Source: SAR116 cluster bacterium AG-325-F22
Lineage (GTDB): Bacteria; Pseudomonadota; Alphaproteobacteria; Puniceispirillales; Marisalimonadaceae
Assembly: GCA_003282885.1 (NCBI GenBank)
Contig: QBYJ01000013.1
Span: 1-37,223, forward strand
DNA length: 37,223 nt
Reading direction: 5' to 3'
Both the position numbers and the translations under genes were made by a program. This document shows positions 7,441-16,272 of this stretch, one piece after another. Position 1 is the first letter of the stretch. Each line of letters starts with the position of its first letter. Below the pieces are notes generated by a model, which was given only the letters and a program-made list of their open reading frames with translations, ran no database searches and was not told the origin of the DNA.

Positions 7441-8610
7441 ATGAAAACAAATATAGTCATAATAGGAGGAGGTCCATCAGGCTTGTTGTTGTCAAGACTT
7501 TTATCTTTAGAAGGTATTGATAATGTGGTTCTTGAAAAACATTCCCAAGAACATGTAATTGGTAGAATTAGAGCAGGAGTTTTAGAAAGTGGGACTATAG
7601 AAATGCTAAAAATGGCAGGTGTTTCTAGCAGATTAGAAAAAGAAGGCTTTAAACATGACGGAATACAATTATCTTTTAAGAACCATGGTTTTAGAATAAA
7701 TCTAAAAAAATTAACTAATAAATATGTAACTGTTTATGGTCAAACTGAAGTAACAAAAGATCTATATGAAATTATACAAAAAGAAAATGGAACTATAATA
7801 AATAATGCTGAAGAGGTACTTCCAAAGGATATTGATACAGAAAACCCACATGTAACTTTTAAAAAAAATGGTATTGAGACAAAAATCAATTGTGATTTTA
7901 TAGTAGGCTGTGATGGATACCACGGAATAAGTAGAAGAACTATACCTAAGAATATTATTAGAACCCATGAAAGGGTTTATCCATTTGGATGGCTAGGTAT
8001 TTTATCTGAAACATCTCCAGTAAGTGACGAACTAATTTATGCAAATCATGGAAGTGGTTTTGCCTTAGCCTCTATGAGAAACCAGAATTTAAGTAGATAT
8101 TACATTCAGACATCCTTGAATGACAAAATTGAAGATTGGCCAGATATAAAGTTTTGGGATGAATTAAAAAAAAGACTTCCAACAGAAGCTGCGGATACAA
8201 TTATAACAGGACAATCAATAGAAAAATCTATTGCACCTCTTAGATCGTTCGTTTGTGAACCAATGAGCTGGAAAAAGTTATTTTTAGTAGGAGATGCCGC
8301 TCATATCGTACCCCCTACTGGTGCAAAAGGTTTGAATTTAGCTTTTTCAGATGTATATTATTTATATAAAGCTTTTAAACAATTTTATAAGTTCGACATA
8401 AATGATGATTTAGATATTTATTCTTCAAAAGCTTTATCAAGAGTTTGGAAGGCAATCAGATTTAGTTGGTGGATGACAACAACTTTTCATAAGTTTCCTG
8501 ATCAAACATCATTTGATCAACGTATACAAGATTCCGAATTAGAATATTTAGAAAATTCAGTTGCATCCCAAACTGTTTTGGCTGAAAATTATGTTGGTTT
8601 ACCTTACTAA
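7441..8610 (+). CDS. pobA: 4-hydroxybenzoate 3-monooxygenase (p-hydroxybenzoate hydroxylase)
   Basis: At 389 residues it matches the well-studied Pseudomonas enzyme in length and motif order: the FAD-binding 'GGGPSG' (9-14), E32, 'GRIRAGVLES' (41-50), 'GCDG' (156-159) and 'VGDAAHIVPPTGAKGLNL' (283-300). The substrate pocket residues that bind the 4-hydroxybenzoate carboxylate and hydroxyl are conserved: Y200, S211, R213 and R219, in 'IYANHGSGFALASMR...SRY'. It converts 4-hydroxybenzoate plus NAD(P)H and oxygen to protocatechuate in the cytoplasm. Its product is the substrate of the next two genes, pcaH and pcaG, so the three form a two-step catabolic unit. Confidence 0.95.
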   Translation: MKTNIVIIGGGPSGLLLSRLLSLEGIDNVVLEKHSQEHVIGRIRAGVLESGTIEMLKMAGVSSRLEKEGFKHDGIQLSFKNHGFRINLKKLTNKYVTVYGQTEVTKDLYEIIQKENGTIINNAEEVLPKDIDTENPHVTFKKNGIETKINCDFIVGCDGYHGISRRTIPKNIIRTHERVYPFGWLGILSETSPVSDELIYANHGSGFALASMRNQNLSRYYIQTSLNDKIEDWPDIKFWDELKKRLPTEAADTIITGQSIEKSIAPLRSFVCEPMSWKKLFLVGDAAHIVPPTGAKGLNLAFSDVYYLYKAFKQFYKFDINDDLDIYSSKALSRVWKAIRFSWWMTTTFHKFPDQTSFDQRIQDSELEYLENSVASQTVLAENYVGLPY

Positions 8611-8647
8611 ATTAATTTGTAGTTAAGTTAGTATCCTAGGAAAAAAA

Positions 8648-9370
8648 ATGGTTGAAGCACTTATAAAAAGAAATCTTAAAACACACCCTCAATTAAACTT
8701 TCCTGATTATAAGTCTAGCCGTTTAAGGGCCCCTAAAAATAAAAAGATTTCTTTTTCATCCACATCAACAGAGATTTCTGGGCCTGTTTTCAAGAAAGAT
8801 ATTATAGGTAAGTTAGATAATGATTTAACATTAAATTTTTCAAAGAATAATATTTTACCTATAGGGCACAAAATAATCGTTTTTGGAACAATTTCTGATC
8901 AATTTGCTAATCCAATTGAAGGAGCGCTCATTGAAATTTGGCAAGCTAATGCCGCTGGTAAATATCTTCATCATAATGATAATAATACTGCTCCTGTTGA
9001 TCCTAATTTTGCTGGTTGCGGTAGATATATAACTTCCTCAAAAGGGTATTACGAATTTATTACAATTCAACCTGGCCCATATCCATATCCAAATCGTGGA
9101 ATAGAATGGAGACCAATGCATATTCATTTTTCTGTATTTGGAAAGAGTTTTGGTCAGAGGTTAATTACTCAAATGTATTTTGAGGGCGATCCTCTTATAA
9201 ATTCTTGCCCTATGGTAAATTCGATATCTGATAAAAAAGCTAAGCAAAGCTTGATAAGTACACTTGACACATCAAGGTATAACACAAAAAAATTATTATC
9301 CTATAAGTTTGATATTATTCTAAGAGGCACAAACCAAACTTTTTTTGAAAACAGGAAAGAGGGGTTATAA
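8648..9370 (+). CDS. pcaH: Protocatechuate 3,4-dioxygenase beta subunit
   Basis: This is the iron-bearing subunit of the intradiol dioxygenase. All four Fe(III) ligands can be assigned: Y106 in 'AGKYLHHND', Y145 in 'GPYPYPNRG', and H158 and H160 in 'RPMHIHFS'; the catalytic arginine is R155. 'DPNFAGCGRY' and 'MYFEGDPLINSCP' are further family marks, and the 240-residue length is normal. With PcaG it opens the protocatechuate ring between the two hydroxyls to give 3-carboxy-cis,cis-muconate. It lies 37 bp after pobA, and pcaG starts one base after its stop. Confidence 0.95.
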   Translation: MVEALIKRNLKTHPQLNFPDYKSSRLRAPKNKKISFSSTSTEISGPVFKKDIIGKLDNDLTLNFSKNNILPIGHKIIVFGTISDQFANPIEGALIEIWQANAAGKYLHHNDNNTAPVDPNFAGCGRYITSSKGYYEFITIQPGPYPYPNRGIEWRPMHIHFSVFGKSFGQRLITQMYFEGDPLINSCPMVNSISDKKAKQSLISTLDTSRYNTKKLLSYKFDIILRGTNQTFFENRKEGL

Positions 9371-9371
9371 A

Positions 9372-9953
9372 TTGAGTGATATCAAAACAGTTCTAGATGA
9401 AACACCATTCCAAACAGCTGGTCCTTTTCTTCATATTGGGTGTTTACCTAATGCAATAAATATTGAGGGAGTTTTTGATAACGATTTGGGTGTGAAACCT
9501 TTTGCTAACAAACATTATGACAAGTTTATAACGATTACTGGTTCAGTATTTGACGGTGATGGTAAAGCTTTAGATGATATTATGCTTGAGACTTGGCAAA
9601 GTGATGAAAATGGAGTGTATTCCCCTGAAAGCGGTTTTGCTCGATTTGTTCCAAACAGTTTAACCAAGAAATTTAATCTTTATACTTTAAAACCTGGGTT
9701 TATCAATAACATTGATGGCAAAGCACAAAGTCCTCATATATTATTATCAATATCTTCTAGAGGATTAAATATGACACTAAACACCCGGATATATTTTGAG
9801 GGGGATGATTTAATTAATGATCCTCTTTTATCCATTGTAAAGAATAGCAGAAATGATGTAAGTAGTTTAATAGCTAAAAAAATTGATGAAGATATTTATT
9901 TATTTGATATATTTTTACAGGGTGATAAAGAAACAATATTTTTAGATATTTGA
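9372..9953 (+). CDS. pcaG: Protocatechuate 3,4-dioxygenase alpha subunit
   Basis: The protein aligns with the structural, non-iron subunit: 'TPFQTAGPFLHIG' at the start, 'ITGSVFDGDGKALDDIMLETWQ' in the core and 'TRIYFEGDDLINDPLL' near the end. The iron ligands of PcaH are absent, as expected. Start choice: the longest frame begins at TTG 9345 inside pcaH, but TTG 9372, one base after the pcaH stop, follows the purine-rich 'AAAGAGGGG' at good spacing and gives 193 residues starting 'LSDIKTV', which fits the family length. The tight junction indicates translational coupling of the two subunits in the heteromeric enzyme. Confidence 0.92.
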   Translation: MSDIKTVLDETPFQTAGPFLHIGCLPNAINIEGVFDNDLGVKPFANKHYDKFITITGSVFDGDGKALDDIMLETWQSDENGVYSPESGFARFVPNSLTKKFNLYTLKPGFINNIDGKAQSPHILLSISSRGLNMTLNTRIYFEGDDLINDPLLSIVKNSRNDVSSLIAKKIDEDIYLFDIFLQGDKETIFLDI

Positions 9954-9967
9954 TACTTTGAATTAAG

Positions 9968-10159
9968 ATGGAGAAATTATTGGCCAGATCTAATTTTATG
10001 ATGAATCATTATAAGAATTACAAAGAAGAATTAGAAATAATTGAAGAAGAAAGTAAAAAATTTAAACCAAAACCATGGTGGGCTTATGGTCTGTTTTACT
10101 GTTATTTACTATTTTATGGTTATATCTTTTGGATGGAGCCATTAAAAATTACTGGGTAA
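9968..10159 (+). CDS. Unknown small membrane protein after pcaHG
   Basis: The 63-residue product has a charged, probably helical N-terminal half rich in Glu and Lys (about residues 15-34), then 'PKPWWAYGLFYCYLLFYGYIFW', an aromatic-rich single membrane helix (about 36-56). It looks like a small tail-anchored inner-membrane protein. I do not recognise a family. It starts 14 bp after pcaG and ends about 33 bp before the cyclic-nucleotide-binding gene, all on one strand, so it is probably part of the pob/pca transcript. The ribosome-binding site is weak. Whether it works with the dioxygenase or with the binding-domain protein is unknown. Confidence 0.6.
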   Translation: MEKLLARSNFMMNHYKNYKEELEIIEEESKKFKPKPWWAYGLFYCYLLFYGYIFWMEPLKITG

Positions 10160-10192
10160 CTAATTTAAGATGTTTTGAAGAGGAAACCTCAC

Positions 10193-10669
10193 ATGTTAGA
10201 TAATGGAAAGTCAGCCATATGGGAACCAGGTGAAGTTATATATGAAGCTGGGAGCTTACCCAAAGAGGCATACTTGATATTGGAGGGATATGTTAATTTA
10301 GAAACAAAAGATGGTTTAAAACTTAATAGGTTAGGGATAGGTGAAATCTTTGGAGAAAGTTCTATACTGTTAGACGTTCCTAGAACGGTAACTGCAAGGG
10401 TATGTGCCCAAAAGTTAGTGGCAAAAAAAATACCAAAATCATATTTTACCAAAATGATTAAATCTAACGTAATACTCAGTGCATTAATTAGGAAAACACA
10501 AATAAGATTGATAGACTCGAATAAACAGAGTAATGAATTAGCAAATGAAATATCAATGTTACTAGACCAACTTGACTCAAAGTCACCTCCAAAGAAAAAT
10601 TTAATTGAAGAGAGAATTAAAAAAATTAGAACTAATATAAATAAAATACAGAAGCTTTCAGAGACTTGA
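10193..10669 (+). CDS. Stand-alone cyclic-nucleotide-binding domain protein
   Basis: The first ~115 residues form a CRP-type beta-roll: 'PGEVIYEAGSLPKEAYLILEGYVNL' (12-36), 'GEIFGESSILLDVPRTVTARV' (50-70) and a following C-helix. The phosphate-binding cassette is intact, with E55 and R64-T65 at the family positions, so nucleotide binding is plausible. After it comes a charged, coiled-coil-like tail rather than the helix-turn-helix of CRP/FNR regulators. It could act through protein contacts. Start choice: ATG 10193 is preceded by 'GAAGAGGA' at eight-base spacing; the longer frame from TTG 10175 would place the Shine-Dalgarno inside the gene. It follows the pob/pca genes on the same strand. 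Confidence 0.8.
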   Translation: MLDNGKSAIWEPGEVIYEAGSLPKEAYLILEGYVNLETKDGLKLNRLGIGEIFGESSILLDVPRTVTARVCAQKLVAKKIPKSYFTKMIKSNVILSALIRKTQIRLIDSNKQSNELANEISMLLDQLDSKSPPKKNLIEERIKKIRTNINKIQKLSET

Positions 10670-10673
10670 GTAT

Positions 10674-12287
10674 TTATGCTAAAATAAAATCTTCAAAATT
10701 ATTTTTTTTAACGTCATCACATATTTTACTATATCTTGGAAGCCCGCCTGCGTAGGGCATAAATACACGAGGTTTACCTGGAATATTGGCGCCCAAGTAC
10801 CAAGAATGTTTAACGGTAGGTAATAATGTTTTATTAGCAACTCTGTTTACTTCTTGACCCCATTTTTTTGCTAAATTTGGACGTGCTTCAATAGTAGTAT
10901 ATTCTTTTTTAATCATAAAGCTTATACAATCTCTTATCCATTCTACATGTTGTTCTATTGCCATTGGCATGTTTGTTAAAACTGACGGGCTACCAGGTCC
11001 AGTTATAGTGAATAAATTTGGAAAACCAGGAATTTGAAGTCCTAAAAATGTTTTTGGTCCTTCCTTCCAGACATTTTTTAATTTTAAATTATTTTTTCCA
11101 AATATATTCATATTTAAAAGCGGTCCAGTCATGGCATCATAACCTGTAGCAAAGACAATAATATCTAAATCAAAATTGTTTTTTTCAGTTTCAATTCCAG
11201 TCTTATTTATACATTTAATTGGATCACGTCTGAGATCTATAAGGTTAATATTATCTCTATTATAAGTTTCAAAATAATTGCTATCAATAGGAGGTCTTTT
11301 GCCTGCGTAAGGGTGGTCAATATCTGACAGAATAGAAGCAAATTTTTTGTTTAAAACAGTTTCATTAATTTTATTTTTAATAAAATCAGATGCTGTTTTG
11401 TTGGCCTCAAAGTTAGTAACTAAGTCATTAAAAGCAGCTCGGAATTGCAAGCCACCTTTTTCCCATGCTTTTTCGTATATATGCTTCATTTCTTCTGAAT
11501 TAACATCTGCAACAAGACGATCTGAAATTTCAAAAGGATGTGCGTTAGGTGTTCTTTTAATCAAATCTTTATAATATTGAAAATTTTCTTTAACTTGTTT
11601 TTTAAATTTTTCTGTTAATGGTTTGTTCCTAGCAGGAATACTATAATTAGCTGTTCTTTGAAAAACTGTTAAATGTTTAGCTTCAGCTGCAATTACGGGC
11701 ACTGCTTGTATACCTGTAGAACCTGTTCCAATTTGTCCTACTGTTTTATTTACAAATGAAACACCATTTTTAGGCCAGTTTCCTGTATGGTAATAACTAC
11801 CTTCAAAATTTTCTAACCCTTTGATTTTAGGAATATTGGTGTTTGACAAACATCCCACTGCCGTAATTAGAAATTTACATTTAAAATTATTACTATCAGT
11901 TTTTACATTCCAATTATTACTATCTTCTATAAATTTAGCACTTGTCACTTTTTGTTTGAATAAAATATCTTTTTTAAGATCAAACTTACTAGCTACAAAA
12001 TTCATATATTCTCTAATTTCTTCATGACCTGGATATCTTTCTGACCACGTCCATTCTTTTAACAGTTCATCTGAAAAATAATAAGAATATGCATGGCTCT
12101 CCGTATCACATCGCGCACCTGGATAACGGTTCCAATACCAAGTTCCACCAACATCATCTCCTATCTCAAGTACTACGCATTTAAGATCAAGCTGATCTCT
12201 CAGACATATCAACTGATATAAACCTGAAAAGCCTGCTCCTACAATTATGGCGTCATATTCTTTGGTGGATGAATGGATGTGGTTCAT
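10674..12287 (-). CDS. Flavin-containing Baeyer-Villiger monooxygenase
   Basis: A 537-residue type I Baeyer-Villiger monooxygenase. The FAD turn 'GAGFSG' is at 17-22, followed by 'GGTWYWNRYPGARCD' (47-61). The fingerprint FxGxxxHxxxW is exact at residues 161-171 (F161, G163, H167, W171), and the NADPH turn 'GTGSTG' is at 187-192. Family knowledge: these enzymes insert oxygen next to a ketone, giving esters or lactones, with NADPH and oxygen; relatives accept cyclic ketones, phenylacetone or steroids. The substrate here is unknown. 'AGAGGA' precedes the ATG. It converges on the cyclic-nucleotide-binding gene with a 4-bp gap and has no partner esterase nearby. Confidence 0.93.
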   Translation of the reverse strand: MNHIHSSTKEYDAIIVGAGFSGLYQLICLRDQLDLKCVVLEIGDDVGGTWYWNRYPGARCDTESHAYSYYFSDELLKEWTWSERYPGHEEIREYMNFVASKFDLKKDILFKQKVTSAKFIEDSNNWNVKTDSNNFKCKFLITAVGCLSNTNIPKIKGLENFEGSYYHTGNWPKNGVSFVNKTVGQIGTGSTGIQAVPVIAAEAKHLTVFQRTANYSIPARNKPLTEKFKKQVKENFQYYKDLIKRTPNAHPFEISDRLVADVNSEEMKHIYEKAWEKGGLQFRAAFNDLVTNFEANKTASDFIKNKINETVLNKKFASILSDIDHPYAGKRPPIDSNYFETYNRDNINLIDLRRDPIKCINKTGIETEKNNFDLDIIVFATGYDAMTGPLLNMNIFGKNNLKLKNVWKEGPKTFLGLQIPGFPNLFTITGPGSPSVLTNMPMAIEQHVEWIRDCISFMIKKEYTTIEARPNLAKKWGQEVNRVANKTLLPTVKHSWYLGANIPGKPRVFMPYAGGLPRYSKICDDVKKNNFEDFILA

Positions 12288-12391
12288 TTAAAATTCCTCT
12301 TTGATATAATTAATATGTTAAAAGAAAAAAATATGAACAGTCAAGAAATCTTAGTGTATAGAATATAATTTTAATTATTTTGGTTTGTTAA

Positions 12392-13402
12392 ATGGATCCT
12401 GTAAGTCAAGGTGCGTTTGGAGCAATTTTTGCTCAGACGATATCGAATAAAAAGAAAATTCTTGTTGGCTCAATAATTGGTTGTCTCGCCGGTTTAGCTC
12501 CTGATTTAGATATATTGATTAGATCAAACTCAGATCCTTTGTTGAAATTGGAATATCATCGGCAATTCACTCATTCATTAATATTTATTCCTTTAGGGGC
12601 TTTGATTGTAACTTTATTTGTACGTTTATTTTCAAGTAAATTTTTAAGTTGGAAGGAAACGTACTTTTATTGTTTTATTGGATATGCAACTCACGGATTG
12701 TTAGATGCTTGTACTAGTTATGGAACACAACTTTTGTGGCCATTTTCTGATGAAAGAATTTCTTGGAATACCATATCTGTTGTTGATCCGCTTTTAACTG
12801 TTCCATTAATAATTTTAATAATTATTGCAATTTTAAAGCAAAATAAATTGATTACTTTTTTTGGTGTGATTTATATTTTTCTTTATCTTGTTTTAGGATT
12901 ATTTCAAGAAAATCGTGCAGAGAAAATTGGTAAATCTATTGCCAATTTAAGAGGGCATGAAAGTAAAAGATTAACAGTGAAACCAAGTTTAGGAAATTTA
13001 TTTTTGTGGAAAGTTATCTATGAAGATAATGGTTTTTACTATGTAGATGCAGTCAGATTGCTTTCAAAATCTGAATATTGTAAGGGAACTAAAATTAAAA
13101 AATTAGATTCATCAATTAGTTTCATGGAATTAAGTCAGAATAGTCAACAATATAAGGATATTCAGAGGTTTGATTGGTTTTCTCAAGGTTATTTAGGTTT
13201 TGGAAATCAAAAAAATATTATAACTGATGTAAGATATTCTGCGGTACCAAATGAAGTTGATGGTTTATGGGGTATTCAAATAAATCCTAAGAAGGACAAA
13301 TCTAAGCATGTAGATTGGGTTGTTAATAGAACTAATTATAAAGCTAAGTGGAAAAGATTTTTTGACTTAATATTAGGGAAAGGTTGTGAAAAGATTGATT
13401 AA
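12392..13402 (+). CDS. YdjM/DUF457-type membrane-bound metal-dependent hydrolase
   Basis: The N-terminal half carries the conserved pattern of this family: 'MDPVSQGAFG', 'GLAPDLD' (34-40), 'YHRQFTHS' (H56, H61) and 'THGLLDACTSYGTQLLWPFSDERISW' split over residues 100-125, with H101 and D105 as likely metal ligands. Hydrophobic segments at about 63-80, 92-103 and 133-170 place it in the inner membrane. The C-terminal ~150 residues are soluble and poorly conserved. Family knowledge: E. coli YdjM is SOS-induced, and a phospholipase or hydrolase role is suspected but not proven for the family. Its stop overlaps the convergent MmgE/PrpD gene by 4 bp. Confidence 0.85.
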   Translation: MDPVSQGAFGAIFAQTISNKKKILVGSIIGCLAGLAPDLDILIRSNSDPLLKLEYHRQFTHSLIFIPLGALIVTLFVRLFSSKFLSWKETYFYCFIGYATHGLLDACTSYGTQLLWPFSDERISWNTISVVDPLLTVPLIILIIIAILKQNKLITFFGVIYIFLYLVLGLFQENRAEKIGKSIANLRGHESKRLTVKPSLGNLFLWKVIYEDNGFYYVDAVRLLSKSEYCKGTKIKKLDSSISFMELSQNSQQYKDIQRFDWFSQGYLGFGNQKNIITDVRYSAVPNEVDGLWGIQINPKKDKSKHVDWVVNRTNYKAKWKRFFDLILGKGCEKID

Positions 13403-14781
13403 CTGAAATCAATATTTTCTAGCTCACTTAGATCTTTACAACTGAAAATATTATCAACTAGAAATTTAAGTTTTTTAATTTCATTTCTTTTTATATTTGC
13501 GAAATCTAAATTAGCATTAAATTTGTCAACAGCTTCTTCAAAACTTAAGGGAGCTTTTCTTCCCCCTCTTAAACAATCTTGTTTGGCTGACAAAACATCT
13601 CCATTTTTCATAAAAACAGAAATATCACCGGAATAATTTTTAGGATATTCATCGTTAGGATTAATCTCATAATTAATTTTTTGAGATAGCTTTTTTATTT
13701 CTGGATCCTTTACACGTTTTTCTGTAAATTGTTTTAGTCCAGCAACTCCATCAATAAGTCCGACGGCAATACAATAAGGAACAGAGAATTTAGCTCCATA
13801 TGGAGAAGATGGACTTTGTTTTTCCTTGATTGGTTCCCATAATCTATGAACTGTTCCTTCGCCTACTTGGGCTACGACTTTTTCTATTTCATTAAAATTA
13901 GTAATTTTATCTTTGAGTTTAATGGCACAGTCTATAAAGGGTTGAGCCATTGTTCCACAGGCATAAGGCTTTATAGCTAAATTACTGCATTCCCATCTAT
14001 CTCCCAATTTATCTGTTATATGTGTAAAGTCAGGTTGTATGTTTTTTGTTGCAAAACTATTAAAAACTCCGTGAGTTCCCTCAAAAACTGTCCTTGGGCC
14101 AATAAATCCTGATTTTGCAAAATTAGCAGATTGCCATCCACAACCTGCGGCCCATCCAGGATGAAGGCGTTTTGTTGAGGTGCCCTCAGCTAAATATTCT
14201 ATTATTCCTGATGCCATGCTACCTACAATTCCTAGGGCAGAACTTATCTGATTAGGTTTGTTTCCTATTATAGATGAAATTCCTACTGAAGAACCAAAAG
14301 CTCCAAAAATAGCTGTTGGATGAAAACCTTGTCGGTGAACAGCTGTCGGTGAAACTAAAGCAAGCCTGCATATGAGTTCAGAACCGATAGCTAAACCTTT
14401 TAAAAACTCAACTCCAGATAGTTTTTTTTCTTGGATTGTTGCTAACATAGCTGGAACCATTACAGCCCCAACATGAACTGGGGTTCCCTCAAATGTATCG
14501 TCAAAATCTTCACCGTGAACAGCTGTTCCATTTATAATTGTGGCATTAAATGGTGTTAGTTTTTTATTATGACCAATTAAACTACAGTTACCATTTTCTT
14601 GAAGGGCTTCAATTAAACTTTGAACATAGGGTTCATTTTTTGCAGACGCCATTAAGCCTAAAGAATCCATTACGACAATTTGTAATTTATTTTTTACTTC
14701 TTCAGGAATATCATTAACATCTAAATTACTGGTCCATTCAGCATATTTCTCTGCAACAAAGATATTATTGTTTTCATTCAT
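13399..14781 (-). CDS. MmgE/PrpD family protein (2-methylcitrate dehydratase-like), in the TTT operon
   Basis: The 460-residue protein has the family's N-terminal all-helical domain with 'NGTAVHGEDFDDTFEG' and 'HRQGFHPTAIFGAFGSS', and the 'KPYACGTMAQPFIDCA' segment of the second domain. Family knowledge: members include 2-methylcitrate dehydratase, cis-aconitate decarboxylase and other enzymes acting on branched tricarboxylic or dicarboxylic acids, with no cofactor. The substrate cannot be read from sequence. It is the last gene of the minus-strand unit with the TTT transporter (18 bp after tctA), which suggests it acts on whatever that transporter brings in. A distant paralogue is at 28567. 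Confidence 0.88.
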   Translation of the reverse strand: MNENNNIFVAEKYAEWTSNLDVNDIPEEVKNKLQIVVMDSLGLMASAKNEPYVQSLIEALQENGNCSLIGHNKKLTPFNATIINGTAVHGEDFDDTFEGTPVHVGAVMVPAMLATIQEKKLSGVEFLKGLAIGSELICRLALVSPTAVHRQGFHPTAIFGAFGSSVGISSIIGNKPNQISSALGIVGSMASGIIEYLAEGTSTKRLHPGWAAGCGWQSANFAKSGFIGPRTVFEGTHGVFNSFATKNIQPDFTHITDKLGDRWECSNLAIKPYACGTMAQPFIDCAIKLKDKITNFNEIEKVVAQVGEGTVHRLWEPIKEKQSPSSPYGAKFSVPYCIAVGLIDGVAGLKQFTEKRVKDPEIKKLSQKINYEINPNDEYPKNYSGDISVFMKNGDVLSAKQDCLRGGRKAPLSFEEAVDKFNANLDFANIKRNEIKKLKFLVDNIFSCKDLSELENIDFS

Positions 14782-14799
14782 ACGATTATCTTTTTAAAA

Positions 14800-16272
14800 T
14801 TATTTCTTAGAGAAAAACTTTGTCCAAAATGGTGATGATAAACTTAAAAAAGTAAGTACAAAAAACAATAGGACAACGGGACTTTCTAAGAGTGCAAAAA
14901 AGTTATTGTCATGAATAATCATAGATTGTGAAAAGCTTTCCTCAACCAGTTTACCTAGAATTAATCCCATAACTAAAGGTGCAGCCGAAAATCCATTTCT
15001 ATCCATAAAATATCCCACAAGACCAGCCGCGAGCATTACCCATACATCAAACATAGATGATGCAAAAGAATAAGAGCCAATCATTGAAAAAATAAAGACA
15101 GCAGGCCAAAGTAATTTTTTTGGAATAAATGCAACTAGTGAAAAGAACTTAGCTCCAATTAATCCAATAAATAAAAAACCTAAATTAGCAATTAACATTG
15201 CCCCAAAAATTGCATAAACAAATTCTGGTGTCTCACTAATTAAATAAGGTCCCGGTCTAAAACCATGCATTATGAGAGCGGCAAGTATTAAAGCAGTAGA
15301 TCCACTTCCAGGTATACCCAAAGCTAAAGTTGGAACCATAGCTCCCCCTGCTGCTGCATTATTTGCGGCTTCAGGACCTACTATACCTTCAGGTGATCCT
15401 TTTCCAAATTTATCTTTATCTTTAGACCATCTTCTTGCTTCATTATATCCAATTATAGCAGCAACTGTTGATCCTTCTGCTGGAAGTATGCCTATAAAGG
15501 TGCCAATTCCTGAAGATCTTAGAATTGTGTATTTTAATTTTTTTAATTCTGCAAGGGATGGAAGTCTCAAGGCTTTAGCTTGAATCCGTTCTACAATGGC
15601 ATTTAATTTTTCAGATTGCTTAAATAACTCACTGACAGCAAATAAACCAATAAGCACTGGAACAAAATGAATACCTTCTTCAAGGTCTGGGATATCAAAA
15701 GTGAATCTTTCTACTCCAGTAGTAAGGTGGATACCAATTGTTCCGATTAATACGCCAACTAAACCAGAAATTAGGTTTCTTAGAGATGATTTTCCACTCA
15801 TTGATGCAAGCATTGACAGAGCAAATACTGCGAGTCCAAAATACTCAGCTGGACCAAATTCTAAAGCAAGTTTTGCTAATAATGGTGCAGCAAAAATAAA
15901 AATTATTAAACTAAAAATACCACCAAAAACACTTGATACCGCTGCAAGCCCAAGTGCTCGCCCAGGTTCGCCATTTTTGGCCATTGGATATCCATCTAAA
16001 GCAGTTGCTACGGCGGGTGGTGCTCCTGGAGCATTTATTAATATAGCTGTTATGGATCCACCAAAAGTCCCTGCACAATATAAAGCGGCCATCATAGAAA
16101 TTGCCGCAACTGGATCTAGAGAAATTGTAAAAGGGATTAACAAAGCAATAGCCATAGGTGAACTAAGACCTGGCAATGCTCCTACTAAAACGCCTATTAA
16201 AACACCTGATAATATCAAAATTATATTTTCAAATTCTAATAATAGACCTAAACCTTTTGCTACATCTTCCAA
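14800..16272 (-). CDS. tctA: Tripartite tricarboxylate transporter, large permease TctA
   Basis: A 490-residue, highly hydrophobic protein with the family's duplicated architecture of about 11-12 membrane helices. Diagnostic segments are 'GALPGLSSPMAIALLIPF' near residues 31-48, 'GTFGGSITAILINAPGAPP' near 68-86, 'DGYPMAKNGEPGRALG' near 92-107 and 'PTLALGIPGSGSTALILAAL' in the second half. Family knowledge: TctA is the transport channel of TTT systems, driven by ion gradients and fed by a periplasmic TctC protein. It follows tctB by 13 bp. The family carries many carboxylates besides citrate, so the substrate is open. Confidence 0.95.
   Translation of the reverse strand: MEDVAKGLGLLLEFENIILILSGVLIGVLVGALPGLSSPMAIALLIPFTISLDPVAAISMMAALYCAGTFGGSITAILINAPGAPPAVATALDGYPMAKNGEPGRALGLAAVSSVFGGIFSLIIFIFAAPLLAKLALEFGPAEYFGLAVFALSMLASMSGKSSLRNLISGLVGVLIGTIGIHLTTGVERFTFDIPDLEEGIHFVPVLIGLFAVSELFKQSEKLNAIVERIQAKALRLPSLAELKKLKYTILRSSGIGTFIGILPAEGSTVAAIIGYNEARRWSKDKDKFGKGSPEGIVGPEAANNAAAGGAMVPTLALGIPGSGSTALILAALIMHGFRPGPYLISETPEFVYAIFGAMLIANLGFLFIGLIGAKFFSLVAFIPKKLLWPAVFIFSMIGSYSFASSMFDVWVMLAAGLVGYFMDRNGFSAAPLVMGLILGKLVEESFSQSMIIHDNNFFALLESPVVLLFFVLTFLSLSSPFWTKFFSKK

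Noticed and set aside
9345-9371. Longer pcaG starting at TTG 9345 inside pcaH
   Set aside because: The ribosome-binding sequence lies after this codon and before TTG 9372, and the extra nine residues are simply the out-of-frame end of pcaH.
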